DNA of 64,000 nucleotides from Microbacterium sp. RU33B (GTDB lineage: Bacteria; Actinomycetota; Actinomycetes; Actinomycetales; Microbacteriaceae): positions 1,116,001 to 1,180,000 of the forward strand of contig NZ_FTPO01000001.1 of assembly GCF_900155915.1 (NCBI RefSeq), written 5' to 3'. The position numbers were made by a program, and so were the translations under genes. Below the pieces are notes generated by a model that was not told where the DNA came from, did not search any database, and was given only the letters and a program-made list of their open reading frames with translations. The first letter of the stretch is position 1. Each line of letters starts with the position of its first letter. Positions 33,776 to 42,907 of the stretch are shown in pieces.

Positions 33776-34895
33776 GCACGACCTTCCCCGGGTCGCCGTG
33801 ATCGGTGCGGGCAGCTGGGGCACCACATTCGGCAAGATCCTCGCCGACGGCGGAGCGCACGTCACGATGTGGGCGCGCCGCCCGGAGCTGGCGAACGAGA
33901 TCAACGAGGGCAAGCGCAACAGCGAGTACCTGCCCGGCATCAACCTCCCGCGCGAGATGCACGCGACCCACCACCTCTCGGAGGCGCTGGAGGGCGCCGA
34001 GCAGGTGTACCTCTCGATCCCGAGCCAAGCCGTGCGGCAGAACCTGAAGGCCGTCAGGCCGCTCGTGACGGCATCCGGCATCCCCATCGTCTCGCTCATG
34101 AAGGGCGTGGAGCGGCGCACGGGTCTGCGCATGAGCCAGGTGATCGAGCAGGAGCTGCACTGCGATCCGAACCGCATCGCCGTCGCGTCCGGGCCGAACC
34201 TCGCGCTGGAGATCGCCCGCGAGCAGCCCACCGCGGCCGTCATCTCCTCGACGAGCCAGGAGACGGCGGAGGCCGTCGCCCGGAGGGCCCGCAACGCCTA
34301 CTTCCGCACGTTCGTGAACACCGACGTCATCGGCACGGAGTTCGGCGGAGTGCTCAAGAACCTCATCGCCGTCGCGATCGGCATCGTCGACGGCGTCGGC
34401 TACGGTGAGAACACGAAGGCCTCGATCATCACGCGCGGTCTCGTGGAGATGACGGACTTCGCCGTCGCCCAGGGTGCGCATCCCGAGACGCTCCAGGGTC
34501 TGGCGGGACTCGGCGACCTGATCGCGACCTGCCAGTCGCCGCTCAGCCGCAACAACACGGCCGGTCGTCTCCTCGGGCAGGGCTACAGCTTCCAGGACGT
34601 GGTGAAGCAGATGAACCAGACCGCGGAGGGTCTGGCATCGGTCGCGCCGGTGCTCCAGCTGGCGAAGGATGCCGGCATCTCGATGCCCATCGTGGAGCAG
34701 GTCAAGCGCGTGCTCGACGGCACCATGAACCCGCGCGAGATCGCGCCTCACCTGACGACAGAAGACGACGAGCCGACAGGCGAGAGGACGCAGAATGGAC
34801 AAGCCGGCGGTGGCGGTGCTCTTTGGAGGTCGCTCCAGCGAACACTCGATCAGTTCCGCAACGGCGGGCGGCGTCCTCCGCGCGATCGACCGTGA
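33765..34895 (+). CDS. gpsA: glycerol-3-phosphate dehydrogenase [NAD(P)+]
   Basis: Makes glycerol 3-phosphate from dihydroxyacetone phosphate for phospholipid synthesis. The N-terminal AVIGAGSWGTTFGKIL (residues 11-26) is the dinucleotide-binding motif, and GGVLKNLIAVAIGIVDG near residue 195 contains the catalytic lysine. The start is a rare TTG at 33765 that overlaps plsC by 11 nt. The frame does not stop before ddl but runs 101 nt into it. The last roughly 35 residues (rich in Gly, Arg and Gln) are therefore an overprinted tail unlike other GpsA proteins, which usually end near residue 335-345. The core enzyme is complete. Confidence 0.94.
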   Translation: MSRRHDLPRVAVIGAGSWGTTFGKILADGGAHVTMWARRPELANEINEGKRNSEYLPGINLPREMHATHHLSEALEGAEQVYLSIPSQAVRQNLKAVRPLVTASGIPIVSLMKGVERRTGLRMSQVIEQELHCDPNRIAVASGPNLALEIAREQPTAAVISSTSQETAEAVARRARNAYFRTFVNTDVIGTEFGGVLKNLIAVAIGIVDGVGYGENTKASIITRGLVEMTDFAVAQGAHPETLQGLAGLGDLIATCQSPLSRNNTAGRLLGQGYSFQDVVKQMNQTAEGLASVAPVLQLAKDAGISMPIVEQVKRVLDGTMNPREIAPHLTTEDDEPTGERTQNGQAGGGGALWRSLQRTLDQFRNGGRRPPRDRP

Positions 34896-35883
34896 TCGCT
34901 ACCGGGTGATCCCGATCGGCATCACCCGCGACGGCGCGTACGTGCTCGAAGACGACGAGCCCGACAAGTTCGCCCTCGACGCCGATCGCCTCCCCGAGGT
35001 CGCCGACAACGGCACGCGGATCATCTGGCCCGACTCGGCGCTGAGCCGCGAACTGAAGGTGCGCGACGCCGACGGCGAGCGCTCCCTGGGCGACATCGAC
35101 GTGGTCTTCCCGATCCTGCACGGCCGCTTCGGGGAAGACGGGACGATCCAGGGCTTCCTGGAGCTGCTCGATCTGCCGTACGTCGGCGCGGGCGTGCTCA
35201 TGTCGGCGATCGGCATGGACAAGCACACGACCAAGAGCGTCCTGAAGGCCGCCGGGGTTCCGGTGGTTCCCTGGGTCACGGTTCGCCGGGCCGACCTCGC
35301 GCGCAACCGGGGCGCCTGGGAGCAGCGGATCCGCTCGCTCGGCCTCCCCGTCTTCGTCAAGCCCGCGCGCGCCGGCTCGAGCGTCGGAGTGTCGAAGGTC
35401 ACCGAGTGGGACGAGCTCGATGCTGCTCTGGACCTCGCCTTCGCCGAAGACGGCACCGTGCTCGTCGAGCAGGCGATCGTCGGCCGCGAGATCGAATGCG
35501 GCGTCCTGCCCGGTCGTGACGGGGGCGTCCCGCGCGTGAGCGTCGCCGGCGAGATCGTGGTGACGGGCCGCGAGTTCTACGACTTCGAGGCGAAGTACCT
35601 CGACGCGCCCGGTGTCGATCTCGTCTGCCCGGCCGATCTCCACGACGGCGAGCTCGCCGAGATGCAGCGCATCGCCGCCCGCGCCTTCGAGGCCGCCGGG
35701 GGAGAAGGTCTCGCGCGCGTCGACTTCTTCTTCACAGGCGCCGAGTTCTACGTCAACGAGCTGAACACGATGCCGGGCTTCACGCCGATCTCGATGTTCC
35801 CGAAGTGCTGGATCGCGTCGGGGATGACCTACCCCGAGCTGATCACCGAGCTCATCGAAACCGCGCGCGCGGACGCGGCCTGA
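34795..35883 (+). CDS. ddl: D-alanine--D-alanine ligase
   Basis: ATP-grasp ligase of 362 residues that joins two D-alanines for peptidoglycan. VAVLFGGRSSEHSIS at residues 5-19 is the N-terminal signature. GMDKHTTKSVLKAAGVPV near 140 marks the start of the ATP-grasp domain, and LNTMPGFTPISMFPK near 325 carries the Mg2+-binding and D-Ala-binding residues. The ATG is inside the gpsA reading frame, giving a 101-nt overlap. The final gene of the murA-plsC-gpsA-ddl run; it converges on the DUF3515 gene with 1 bp between stops. Confidence 0.96.
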   Translation: MDKPAVAVLFGGRSSEHSISSATAGGVLRAIDRDRYRVIPIGITRDGAYVLEDDEPDKFALDADRLPEVADNGTRIIWPDSALSRELKVRDADGERSLGDIDVVFPILHGRFGEDGTIQGFLELLDLPYVGAGVLMSAIGMDKHTTKSVLKAAGVPVVPWVTVRRADLARNRGAWEQRIRSLGLPVFVKPARAGSSVGVSKVTEWDELDAALDLAFAEDGTVLVEQAIVGREIECGVLPGRDGGVPRVSVAGEIVVTGREFYDFEAKYLDAPGVDLVCPADLHDGELAEMQRIAARAFEAAGGEGLARVDFFFTGAEFYVNELNTMPGFTPISMFPKCWIASGMTYPELITELIETARADAA

Positions 35884-35884
35884 C

Positions 35885-36361
35885 TCACTGCTCGCCGTCG
35901 AACGAGTCCGTCTCGGTGCACTGGGCGTCGCGCGGCAGAGTGCTGACGGCGGCCGACAGATCGGTGAGCACCTGCGCGGGCTCCGCCTTGTCGTTGTCCA
36001 TGAAGACCTGCGCGGCCGGCGTGCGCCCGTACGTCGTCAGGTAGAGCTTCGGGTCGCCGGAGTCGTCGATCAGCCAGTCGACGCCGCCGAAGGTGATGCA
36101 GCGCAGGGTGGAGGGACCCGACGGCTCGAGACCGCACGTGAACAGGATGTCAGCCGGGTTGCCCCATGCTCCCGTGGCCTGCGCGTCGGTCCACCGGCGC
36201 TGCTGGCCGTCGACGGCGTCGGGAAGAAGCACCGAGACGTCGGCGCAGGCCGGGTCGTTCGAGAACTCGGCGGGCTGCAGCGACACGGTCGATCCCGCGC
36301 AGCCGGTCAGCGCACCGAGGGCCGCGACGAGGAGGAAGGCGGCGAGGGGGCGACGAGACAC
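35885..36361 (-). CDS. DUF3515 family lipoprotein
   Basis: A 158-residue secreted lipoprotein of a family widespread in actinobacteria. The signal peptide ends in the lipobox LTGC with Cys21 as the lipid-attachment site. The mature part has further cysteines in ACADVSVLLPD, FTCGLEP and LRCITFGG that may form disulfides. The start is the GTG at 36361; TAGCCT lies 6 nt upstream on the same strand (36368-36373), suggesting a leaderless message. Neighbours are ddl (convergent) and thiL (divergent, 79 bp away). Function of the family is unknown; the link to ddl recurs often enough in my memory of this group to suspect a cell-wall role, but that is inference. Confidence 0.85.
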   Translation of the reverse strand: MSRRPLAAFLLVAALGALTGCAGSTVSLQPAEFSNDPACADVSVLLPDAVDGQQRRWTDAQATGAWGNPADILFTCGLEPSGPSTLRCITFGGVDWLIDDSGDPKLYLTTYGRTPAAQVFMDNDKAEPAQVLTDLSAAVSTLPRDAQCTETDSFDGEQ

Positions 36362-36440
36362 CCCTCCAGGCTAACCCGGACGGTGCGCGGATCCTCCGCG
36401 CCGAACGGGCGGCGGCGCCCGCGCCGGGTAGCGTGGGGGA

Positions 36441-37424
36441 GTGACCGATCAGGCCGACGATCCCCGCGTGGGCGAGCTCTCGGAGGGGCGGATCCTCCGC
36501 GGCATCCTGGCTGCCCTCGCGCCGAGCAGGGCGCTCGTCGGACCCGGCGACGACGCCGCGGTGCTGTCCGCTCCCGACGGGCGGGTCGTCGCGACGACCG
36601 ACACGCTCGTGCACGGTCCCGACTTCCGGCTCGCATGGTCGTCGGCCCACGATCTGGGCTTCAAGGCCGCGGCGGTGAACCTCGCCGACATCGCCGCGAT
36701 GGGTGCACGCCCCACAGCGCTCCTCGTCGCGCTCGCGATGCCGGACTCGACGCGCGTGTCGTTCGTCGACGGACTGGCCGCCGGACTCCGCGCCGCGTGC
36801 GACGAGCTCGCACCGGGCTGCGCGGTCGAGGGCGGCGACCTGACCGTCTCCGACACGCTGACGATCGCCGTGACGGCACTGGGCTCGCTCGACGGCCGGG
36901 CGCCGGTGCTGCGGTCGGGTGCGCGCCCGGGCGAGGTCGTGGCGGTCGCCGGCGAGCTCGGCGCCGCGGGCCGCGGCCTCGCGCTGCTGTTCGCCCGGTT
37001 CCGCGATGCCGCCGGTGCGCCGGTGCCCGTCGATGCCGCCGGACTCGATCCGGCCGACCTGCACGACCTGTCCGCGCAGCTGAGGCCCTCGCCGCCGATC
37101 GCGCTGGGGGCCGTCGCGGCCGATGCCGGGGCGACCGCGATGATGGACGTCTCCGACGGCCTGGTGCTCGATGCGACCCGGATGGCCGAGGCATCCGGGG
37201 TCACGATCGACCTCGACGCCGGATTCTCCGATGCCGAGCTCAGCGGCGGCGAGGACCACGCTCTTCTCGGCACGTTCCCGGCCGATGCGCCGCTCCCGCG
37301 GGGGTTCCGCGCCATCGGCCGGGTCGAGGAGCGCGGCGCACGCCCCGTCACGGTCGGCGGTGCGCCGTACGTCGGGAACGGCGGCTGGGATCCCTATCGG
37401 GATTGGGATGCCGCGCGCGGCTGA
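36441..37424 (+). CDS. thiL: thiamine-phosphate kinase
   Basis: Phosphorylates thiamine monophosphate to thiamine diphosphate with ATP. The 327-residue protein has GPGDDAAVL near residue 34, DLTVSDTLTI near 134, and MMDVSDGLVLDATRM near 234, the three Mg-ATP-binding segments of the ThiL/PurM fold. The GTG start has TAGCGT at 36429-36434, 6 nt upstream, so it is probably leaderless; no TPP riboswitch is visible. Its stop abuts that of the convergent rsmD gene with no gap. Confidence 0.95.
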   Translation: MTDQADDPRVGELSEGRILRGILAALAPSRALVGPGDDAAVLSAPDGRVVATTDTLVHGPDFRLAWSSAHDLGFKAAAVNLADIAAMGARPTALLVALAMPDSTRVSFVDGLAAGLRAACDELAPGCAVEGGDLTVSDTLTIAVTALGSLDGRAPVLRSGARPGEVVAVAGELGAAGRGLALLFARFRDAAGAPVPVDAAGLDPADLHDLSAQLRPSPPIALGAVAADAGATAMMDVSDGLVLDATRMAEASGVTIDLDAGFSDAELSGGEDHALLGTFPADAPLPRGFRAIGRVEERGARPVTVGGAPYVGNGGWDPYRDWDAARG

Positions 37425-37985
37425 TCAGGCCGGCGCGAGCCACCACAGCGTCGTGTCGCCGTAGCGCTTCGAGCGCTCCACGACCAGGCCCTCCGGCAGC
37501 GAGGGCTCGCCCGACCGCGACGACCGTTCGACGATGACGAGCGCATCGACCGCGAGCCGGGGCAGGAGGGCGGTGAGAGCGGCGGTCAGTTCGCCGTCTC
37601 CGAGGTCGTACGGGGGATCGACGAAAGCGAGGTCCCATGGACCGCACGGGCGGTCGAGGTAGGCGGCCACGGCGGCACGATGGACGGTGATCGATGCGCC
37701 GCGCCCCATCGACTTCGCGACGCGCCCGGCATTGCGCTGGACGATGGTCGCCGCGGGGGCGGCCTTCTCGACGAGATCGGCGGATGCCGCTCCTCGGCTG
37801 ACGGCCTCCAGACCGAGCGCGCCGGAGCCGGCGTAGAGGTCGACGACGCGGGCGCCGCGCAGGGCGTCGGCGGACTCGAGGGCGCCGAACAGCGATTCGC
37901 GCACGCGGTCGCTCGTGGGCCTGGTGCCGCTGTCGGGGACGTCGATCGCGATGCCGCCCGCGCGGCCGGCGATGATGCGGGTCAC
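37425..37985 (-). CDS. rsmD: 16S rRNA (guanine(966)-N2)-methyltransferase
   Basis: A 186-residue SAM-dependent methyltransferase that modifies G966 of 16S rRNA during small-subunit assembly. The N-terminus MTRIIAGRAGG and RPTSDRVRESLFGAL near residue 25 are family-specific; VVDLYAGSGALGLEA near 47 binds SAM and FVDPPYD near 120 is the catalytic NPPY-type motif. The GTG start has TATCGT 6 nt upstream on its strand. Unlike many bacteria, where rsmD sits next to coaD, here coaD lies 3 kb away on the other strand. Confidence 0.94.
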   Translation of the reverse strand: MTRIIAGRAGGIAIDVPDSGTRPTSDRVRESLFGALESADALRGARVVDLYAGSGALGLEAVSRGAASADLVEKAAPAATIVQRNAGRVAKSMGRGASITVHRAAVAAYLDRPCGPWDLAFVDPPYDLGDGELTAALTALLPRLAVDALVIVERSSRSGEPSLPEGLVVERSKRYGDTTLWWLAPA

Positions 37986-37989
37986 GCCT

Positions 37990-38586
37990 TCACGATACCG
38001 AGGTGTCGGCGGCCCCCGGCGAGGACTCGTCGCGCAGGCGCGGCTCCACGCGGAACTGCGGACGCAGGCCCGCCTTGTCGGCGTAGAACGCGCGCACGCG
38101 GTCCATGTCGGCGGCGACGTCGCCGGTCACCTCGATCGTGGGTCCGAGCCCCGTCGTCATCGTCGTGCGGTCGACGAAGCCGAGCGTGAGCGGCATCCCC
38201 GTCTCGCGCGCGATGCGGTAGAAGCCGGACTTCCAGTGGGTGTGCCCGCTGCGCGTGCCGTCGGGCGTCACGACGAGACCGAAGACCTCGCCGGAGTGGA
38301 CGCGCGCGACGACCTCGCCGACGACGCGTGCGGGATCGTCGCGGTCGACGGCGATGCCGCCGAGACCGCGCATGATCGGACCGCGCCAGCCCGAGAAGAG
38401 GCTCTTCTTGCCCAGCCAGCGCACGTCGATTCCCAGACGCCAGGCGATGGCGAGCATCAGGACGAAGTCCCAGTTGGAGGTGTGCGGTGCGCCGATCAGG
38501 ATCGTCGGACGCGTCGGGGCCGGCTCGCTCACGAGCGTCCAGCGGCTGAAGGCCCAGAAGAGGCGGGCGACGGCACGGCGGAGCAT
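37990..38586 (-). CDS. 1-acylglycerol-3-phosphate O-acyltransferase family protein
   Basis: A 198-residue PlsC-domain protein with the acyltransferase pair His35-Asp40 in GAPHTSNWD and a later VVTPDGTRSGHTHWKSGFY near residue 105. That later segment resembles the PEGTRS block but with Asp for Glu. It lacks a clear membrane anchor. The ATG at 38586 has TACGGT 6 nt upstream on its strand, marking it as leaderless. This differs from the murA-linked plsC and may act on a different acceptor, for example glycolipids or an unknown hydroxyl compound. It is 4 bp upstream of rsmD and divergent from recG. Confidence 0.85.
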   Translation of the reverse strand: MLRRAVARLFWAFSRWTLVSEPAPTRPTILIGAPHTSNWDFVLMLAIAWRLGIDVRWLGKKSLFSGWRGPIMRGLGGIAVDRDDPARVVGEVVARVHSGEVFGLVVTPDGTRSGHTHWKSGFYRIARETGMPLTLGFVDRTTMTTGLGPTIEVTGDVAADMDRVRAFYADKAGLRPQFRVEPRLRDESSPGAADTSVS

Positions 38587-38671
38587 CCGGCAACCGTACC
38601 CCCTGCCGTATGGCGCGGGCGGCATGACCGCGCCGATCCGCGCCGTCGGCGGGCCCTTCTAGACTCGTGAC

Positions 38672-40828
38672 ATGCCCGCGTTCACCCTCGACTCGCGTCT
38701 CGACGGCGCCGTCGGCGGCAAGACCGCAGCCGCGCTCGATCGCGCGTTCGGCATGAAGACCGTCGGCGACCTCCTGTCGCACTACCCGCGCCGCTACGCG
38801 AAGCGGGGCGAGCTGACGCAGATCTCGTCCCTGCCGATCGGCGATGCCGTGACCCTCGTCGCCGAGGTGCGCCGCGTGAGCGAGCGGCGCATGCAGGCGC
38901 GGAAGGGATCGCTGCTCGAAGTCGTCATCAGCGACGGGAACGGCGAGCTGTCACTGACCTTCTTCAACCAGTCCTGGCGGATGAAGGATCTCCAACCCGG
39001 ACGGCGGGGGATCTTCGCCGGCAAGGTGGGGGAGTACCGCGGCGTGAAGCAGCTCGCCCACCCCGACTACGAGCTCTTCGACGACGAGGAGACGGCGCGC
39101 ATGACGGCGGAGGCCAATGCGAACCTGCCCATCCCGATCTACCCTGCGACCAGCACGATCGCCAGCTGGCAGTTCACGAAGATCGCGGCGCTCGTCCTCG
39201 ACGGACTCGGCGACGTGCCCGATCCGCTGACCGACGATCTGCGCGCCCGACACGGACTCCTCGATGCGCGGTCGGCCATCGAGCGCATCCACCGGCCGCA
39301 GTTCCCCGAAGAGATCGAACCCGCACGGGCGACGCTGCGCATGCAGGAGGCGTTCGTCCTCCAGGCGGCACTGCTGCAGCAGCGCCAGTTCGTGCGGGCG
39401 CTGTCGGCCACGAAGCGCGAGGGCGGCGCCCTGCTCGCGCGCTTCGACGATTCGCTGCCGTTCCCGCTGACCCCCGACCAGGTCTCGGTCGGCGCCGCGG
39501 TGGCGGCGGACCTGGTGGGCGAGTGGCCCATGAACCGGCTCGTGCAGGGCGAGGTCGGCTCGGGCAAGACCCTCGTCGCCCTGCGCGCCATGCTGCAGGT
39601 CGCGGAGTCGGGCGGCCAGTCGGCGCTCATCGCACCCACCGAGGTGCTCGCCGGTCAGCACCTGCGCTCGATCGCTCGGATGCTCGGACCCCGGCTCGCG
39701 CCCGAGCTCATGCCGACGCTGCTCACGGGTCAGATGCCCGCCGCGGAGCGCCGGAAGGCAGCGCTGCGCGTCGCGAGCGGACAGGCGCGGATCGTCGTGG
39801 GCACCCACGCCCTGCTGAGCGCCTCCACGACCTTCGCCGACCTCGGTCTCGTCGTCGTCGACGAGCAGCACCGGTTCGGGGTCGATCAGCGCGAGGCGCT
39901 GCGCTCGAAGGGCTCGTCGCCGCACGCGCTCGTGCTCACGGCGACGCCGATCCCGCGCACCGTCGCCATGACGGTCTTCGGCGACCTCGACGTCTCCACG
40001 ATCCGCACGATGCCCGCCGGCCGCGCCGGCATCCAGTCGTTCGTGGCTCCGCTCGCCGAGAAGCCCGGCTGGTTCGCGCGCGTGTGGGACCGCATCGCCG
40101 AGGAGGTCGGGCAGGGCAGGCAGGCGTTCGTGGTCTGCCCCGCGATCGACGCCGAGAAGCCCGCCAAGGACGCCTCCGAGGAGGAGCCCGAGCCGCCGGC
40201 CGAAGGAGAGCGCACGCGATGGGGCGTCGTGCAGGTCGCGGAGCTGCTGTCGCGCCACCCTGCTTTCGAGAGTCTCCGAGTGGAGGTGCTGCACGGCAAG
40301 ATGCCGTCGGACGAGAAGGATGCCGTCATGCAGGCGTTCGCCCGCGGCGACGTCGACGTGCTCGTGGCCACCACGGTCGTGGAGGTCGGCGTCGACGTGC
40401 CGAACGCCTCCACGATGGCGATCCTCGAGGCGGATCGGTTCGGCGTGTCGCAGCTGCACCAGCTGCGCGGTCGCGTCGGTCGCGGAGGCATCCCCGGGCT
40501 GTGCCTGCTCGTCACCGAGGCTCCGCTGGGCTCGCCGGCCCGCGAGCGCGTCGAGGCCGTGGCCGCCACGCTCGACGGGTTCGAGCTCGCCGAGGTCGAC
40601 CTCGAGCTGCGCGGCGAGGGCGACGTCCTCGGCGACTCCCAGTCCGGCATCCGCTCGTCTCTGCGGCTCCTGCGCGTCGTGAAGGACGCCGACATCATCG
40701 CCGAGGCGCGGGTCGCCGCGGAGACGGTGCTCGACGAGGATCCCGCCCTGGTCCGCCATCCAGGACTCGCCGCCGCGATCGAGCGCCGCGTCGGCGCCGC
40801 GGAGCGTGCGGCCCTCGCGAAGAACTGA
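38672..40828 (+). CDS. recG: ATP-dependent DNA helicase RecG
   Basis: A 718-residue superfamily 2 helicase that regresses stalled replication forks and branch-migrates Holliday junctions. An N-terminal wedge domain (OB fold near residues 50-150) is followed by Walker A GEVGSGKT at 293-300, DEQH at 397-400 (the RecG form of the DEAH box), and motif VI LHQLRGRVGRGG near 595. An acidic insertion (DASEEEPEPPAEGER near 505) is typical of actinobacterial RecG. TAGACT at 38660-38665 lies 6 nt before the ATG. Confidence 0.96.
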   Translation: MPAFTLDSRLDGAVGGKTAAALDRAFGMKTVGDLLSHYPRRYAKRGELTQISSLPIGDAVTLVAEVRRVSERRMQARKGSLLEVVISDGNGELSLTFFNQSWRMKDLQPGRRGIFAGKVGEYRGVKQLAHPDYELFDDEETARMTAEANANLPIPIYPATSTIASWQFTKIAALVLDGLGDVPDPLTDDLRARHGLLDARSAIERIHRPQFPEEIEPARATLRMQEAFVLQAALLQQRQFVRALSATKREGGALLARFDDSLPFPLTPDQVSVGAAVAADLVGEWPMNRLVQGEVGSGKTLVALRAMLQVAESGGQSALIAPTEVLAGQHLRSIARMLGPRLAPELMPTLLTGQMPAAERRKAALRVASGQARIVVGTHALLSASTTFADLGLVVVDEQHRFGVDQREALRSKGSSPHALVLTATPIPRTVAMTVFGDLDVSTIRTMPAGRAGIQSFVAPLAEKPGWFARVWDRIAEEVGQGRQAFVVCPAIDAEKPAKDASEEEPEPPAEGERTRWGVVQVAELLSRHPAFESLRVEVLHGKMPSDEKDAVMQAFARGDVDVLVATTVVEVGVDVPNASTMAILEADRFGVSQLHQLRGRVGRGGIPGLCLLVTEAPLGSPARERVEAVAATLDGFELAEVDLELRGEGDVLGDSQSGIRSSLRLLRVVKDADIIAEARVAAETVLDEDPALVRHPGLAAAIERRVGAAERAALAKN

Positions 40829-40853
40829 CGTGCGCGCTCGGTAGGCTGGTCGC

Positions 40854-41351
40854 ATGAGCAGCCGGATCGCCGTCGTCCCTGGTTCGTTCGATCCGCCCAC
40901 GCTCGGGCATCTCGACGTCATCCGCCGGGCCGCATCGCTGTACGACACCCTCCACGTGCTCGTCGTGCACAACCCCGGCAAAGAGGCCATGCTTCCGATC
41001 GCTCAGCGCCTCACACTCCTCGAGCAGTCGATCGCCGAGGGCGATGTGGAGGGCGATGTCGTCGTCGCGTCGTGGAGCATGGGCCTGCTCGTGGACTACG
41101 CGACGGATGTCGGAGCCGGCGTGCTCGTCAAGGGCATCCGCTCGCAGGTCGACGTCGCATACGAGACGCCGATGGCGATCGTCAACCGCCACCTCGCCTC
41201 GATCGAGACGGTCTTCCTGCTGCCCGATCCCGCCCACGCGCTCGTCTCGAGCTCCCTCGTGCGCCAGGTCGCCGCACTCGGCGGCGACGTCTCGCCGTTC
41301 GTGCCCGCTCCGGTCGCCCGCTTCCTCGACACGGGCGCGCGCGGGATCTGA
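40854..41351 (+). CDS. coaD: phosphopantetheine adenylyltransferase
   Basis: Adds AMP to 4'-phosphopantetheine to give dephospho-CoA, the penultimate step of coenzyme A synthesis. The 165-residue protein carries [18 protein letters not shown] (residues 8-25), the nucleotidyltransferase signature with the THGH-type loop written TLGH, and [17 protein letters not shown] near 125. TAGGCT at 40842-40847 is 6 nt before the ATG, so the gene has its own leaderless promoter despite the 25-bp gap after recG. Confidence 0.96.
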   Translation: MSSRIAVVPGSFDPPTLGHLDVIRRAASLYDTLHVLVVHNPGKEAMLPIAQRLTLLEQSIAEGDVEGDVVVASWSMGLLVDYATDVGAGVLVKGIRSQVDVAYETPMAIVNRHLASIETVFLLPDPAHALVSSSLVRQVAALGGDVSPFVPAPVARFLDTGARGI

Positions 41352-41410
41352 CGGCGACGCGCAGGGCGGCATCCGGTCGCCACTCAGCCGCGCCCCGGTA
41401 CGATCGATCC

Positions 41411-41977
41411 GTGAGAAAACGCCGCCCCGGGCCCTTCGCCCTGAACATCCGCGACATCGAGCACCGTGCCGGTGAGATGCGCCAGGAGACGATCGACGTC
41501 TCGGCCGCCGAGAAGTGGGGCGAGGGTCTCGTCGCCGTCGCGGAGGGCGAGAACGTGCACGTCCGGGTGCGGCTCGAGTCGGTCCACGAGGGCATCCTCG
41601 TCTCGGGAAAGGTCGACACGACGTACGAAGGCCTCTGCAGCAGATGCCTCAACGACGTGGCCGCGCCTGTCGAAGTCGAGTTTCAGGAGCTTTTCGCGTA
41701 TCCTGGAGACGAAGCAACTGACTTCGAGGTTCAAGACGACCACGTGGATCTTGAAACTCTGGTCAGGGATGCGATCGTCCTGTCGCTCCCGTTTCAGCCG
41801 GTGTGTCAGCCGGATTGCCCCGGCCTTGATCCGGCCACGGGTGAGCGACTGACCGGAAGCAGCGGCGAAGAGCAGCCCGAACCCATCGATCCACGGTGGG
41901 CGGGGCTCCAGGACTACCCCTCAGACCACGACGACGACGCGCCGCGCGTCGGCGTCGAGAACACAGAGAAGAGCTAG
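41411..41977 (+). CDS. DUF177 (YceD-like) protein
   Basis: A 188-residue protein of the YceD/DUF177 family that is nearly always encoded immediately before ribosomal protein L32, as here (2 bp gap to rpmF). It has CSRCLNDV near residue 77 and a later VCQPDCPG near 135, the four cysteines expected for a zinc site. In E. coli and plants the family is linked to 23S rRNA maturation. The start is the GTG at 41411; TACGAT at 41399-41404 lies 6 nt before it. The upstream frame is open but out of family similarity. Confidence 0.92.
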   Translation: MRKRRPGPFALNIRDIEHRAGEMRQETIDVSAAEKWGEGLVAVAEGENVHVRVRLESVHEGILVSGKVDTTYEGLCSRCLNDVAAPVEVEFQELFAYPGDEATDFEVQDDHVDLETLVRDAIVLSLPFQPVCQPDCPGLDPATGERLTGSSGEEQPEPIDPRWAGLQDYPSDHDDDAPRVGVENTEKS

Positions 41978-41979
41978 CC

Positions 41980-42189
41980 ATGGCAGGTAACCCCCCGAAG
42001 CGGAAGGTCTCCCGCTCCAACACTCGTTCGCGTCGCGCGCAGTGGAAGGCGGAGCCCATCGCTCTCGTCAAGACGGTCGAGAACGGCAAGACGGTCTACA
42101 GCCGTCCCCACCAGGCGAAGGTCGTCACCGACTCGCAGGGCACGGAGCTGTTCCTCGAGTACAAGGGCCGCAAGGTCGCCGACGTCTGA
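41980..42189 (+). CDS. rpmF: 50S ribosomal protein L32
   Basis: A 69-residue basic ribosomal protein. The N-terminal NPPKRKVSRSNTRSRRAQWK matches L32. It lacks the CxxC zinc knuckles, so it is the zinc-independent (C-minus) form. The start is ATG at 41980, right after the DUF177 stop. rnc follows 16 bp downstream, the usual order DUF177-rpmF-rnc-mutM. Confidence 0.96.
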   Translation: MAGNPPKRKVSRSNTRSRRAQWKAEPIALVKTVENGKTVYSRPHQAKVVTDSQGTELFLEYKGRKVADV

Positions 42190-42205
42190 ATCCGCTTCGC
42201 GGATC

Positions 42206-42907
42206 GTGACCGACGTCACTTCTTCGAGCCCGGCCACGGCGGCGCTCACCGATGAGCTCGGGGTCGACATCGACCCCGAGCTTCTCGCGTTGTCCCTCAC
42301 CCATCGCTCCTTCGCGTACGAGAACGGCCAGGTGCCGCACAACGAGCGGCTCGAGTTCCTCGGCGACTCGATCCTCGGCCAGGCCGTCACCGTGCGGCTG
42401 TTCTTGGCCCATCCCGAGCTCGACGAAGGGGCGCTGGCCAAGCGTCGCGCCGCCGTGGTCTCCACCGTCGCCCTCGCCGAGGTCGCCCGCGCGATCGGCC
42501 TCGGCGCGCACGTGAAGCTCGGGCGTGGCGAAGAGCTGACCGGGGGGCGTGAGAAGGACTCGATCCTGGCCGACACGATGGAGGCCGTCATCGGCGCCAC
42601 GTACTTGTCGGCGGGACCCGAGGCCGCGACCGCCCTCGTGCTCCGCCTCGTCGAGCCCCTCCTGGCAGACCCCGAGCGCTACGGCGCGGCGATGGATCCG
42701 AAGACGAGCCTGCAGGAGATCGCGGCGCGGTCGGGCATGCTCGCGCCGGTGTACTCGGTGGTCTCGACGGGCCCGGATCACGACCGCGTCTTCACCGCGA
42801 CGGTCGTCGTGGGCGACCTGTCGGCGACCGGCACGGGTTCGAGCAAGAAGCACGCCGAGATGGCGGCCGCCCTCCGCGCGTGGCGAGAGCTCGACGGGCG
42901 TGCCTGA
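42206..42907 (+). CDS. rnc: ribonuclease III
   Basis: Double-strand-specific endoribonuclease for rRNA and mRNA processing, 233 residues. The catalytic signature NERLEFLGDSILGQ (near residues 47-60) provides the acidic Mg2+ ligands, with further acids in DTMEAVIGATYL near 122. The C-terminal third is the dsRNA-binding domain (MDPKTSLQEIAAR, then GTGSSKKHAEMAAA). The GTG start and 8-nt overlap with mutM indicate translational coupling. Confidence 0.96.
   Translation: MTDVTSSSPATAALTDELGVDIDPELLALSLTHRSFAYENGQVPHNERLEFLGDSILGQAVTVRLFLAHPELDEGALAKRRAAVVSTVALAEVARAIGLGAHVKLGRGEELTGGREKDSILADTMEAVIGATYLSAGPEAATALVLRLVEPLLADPERYGAAMDPKTSLQEIAARSGMLAPVYSVVSTGPDHDRVFTATVVVGDLSATGTGSSKKHAEMAAALRAWRELDGRA

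Noticed and set aside
36362..36440. TPP riboswitch before thiL
   Set aside because: The gap between DUF3515 and thiL is only 79 bp, holds two -10 boxes in opposite directions, and lacks the CUGAGA and ACCUGA-type motifs.
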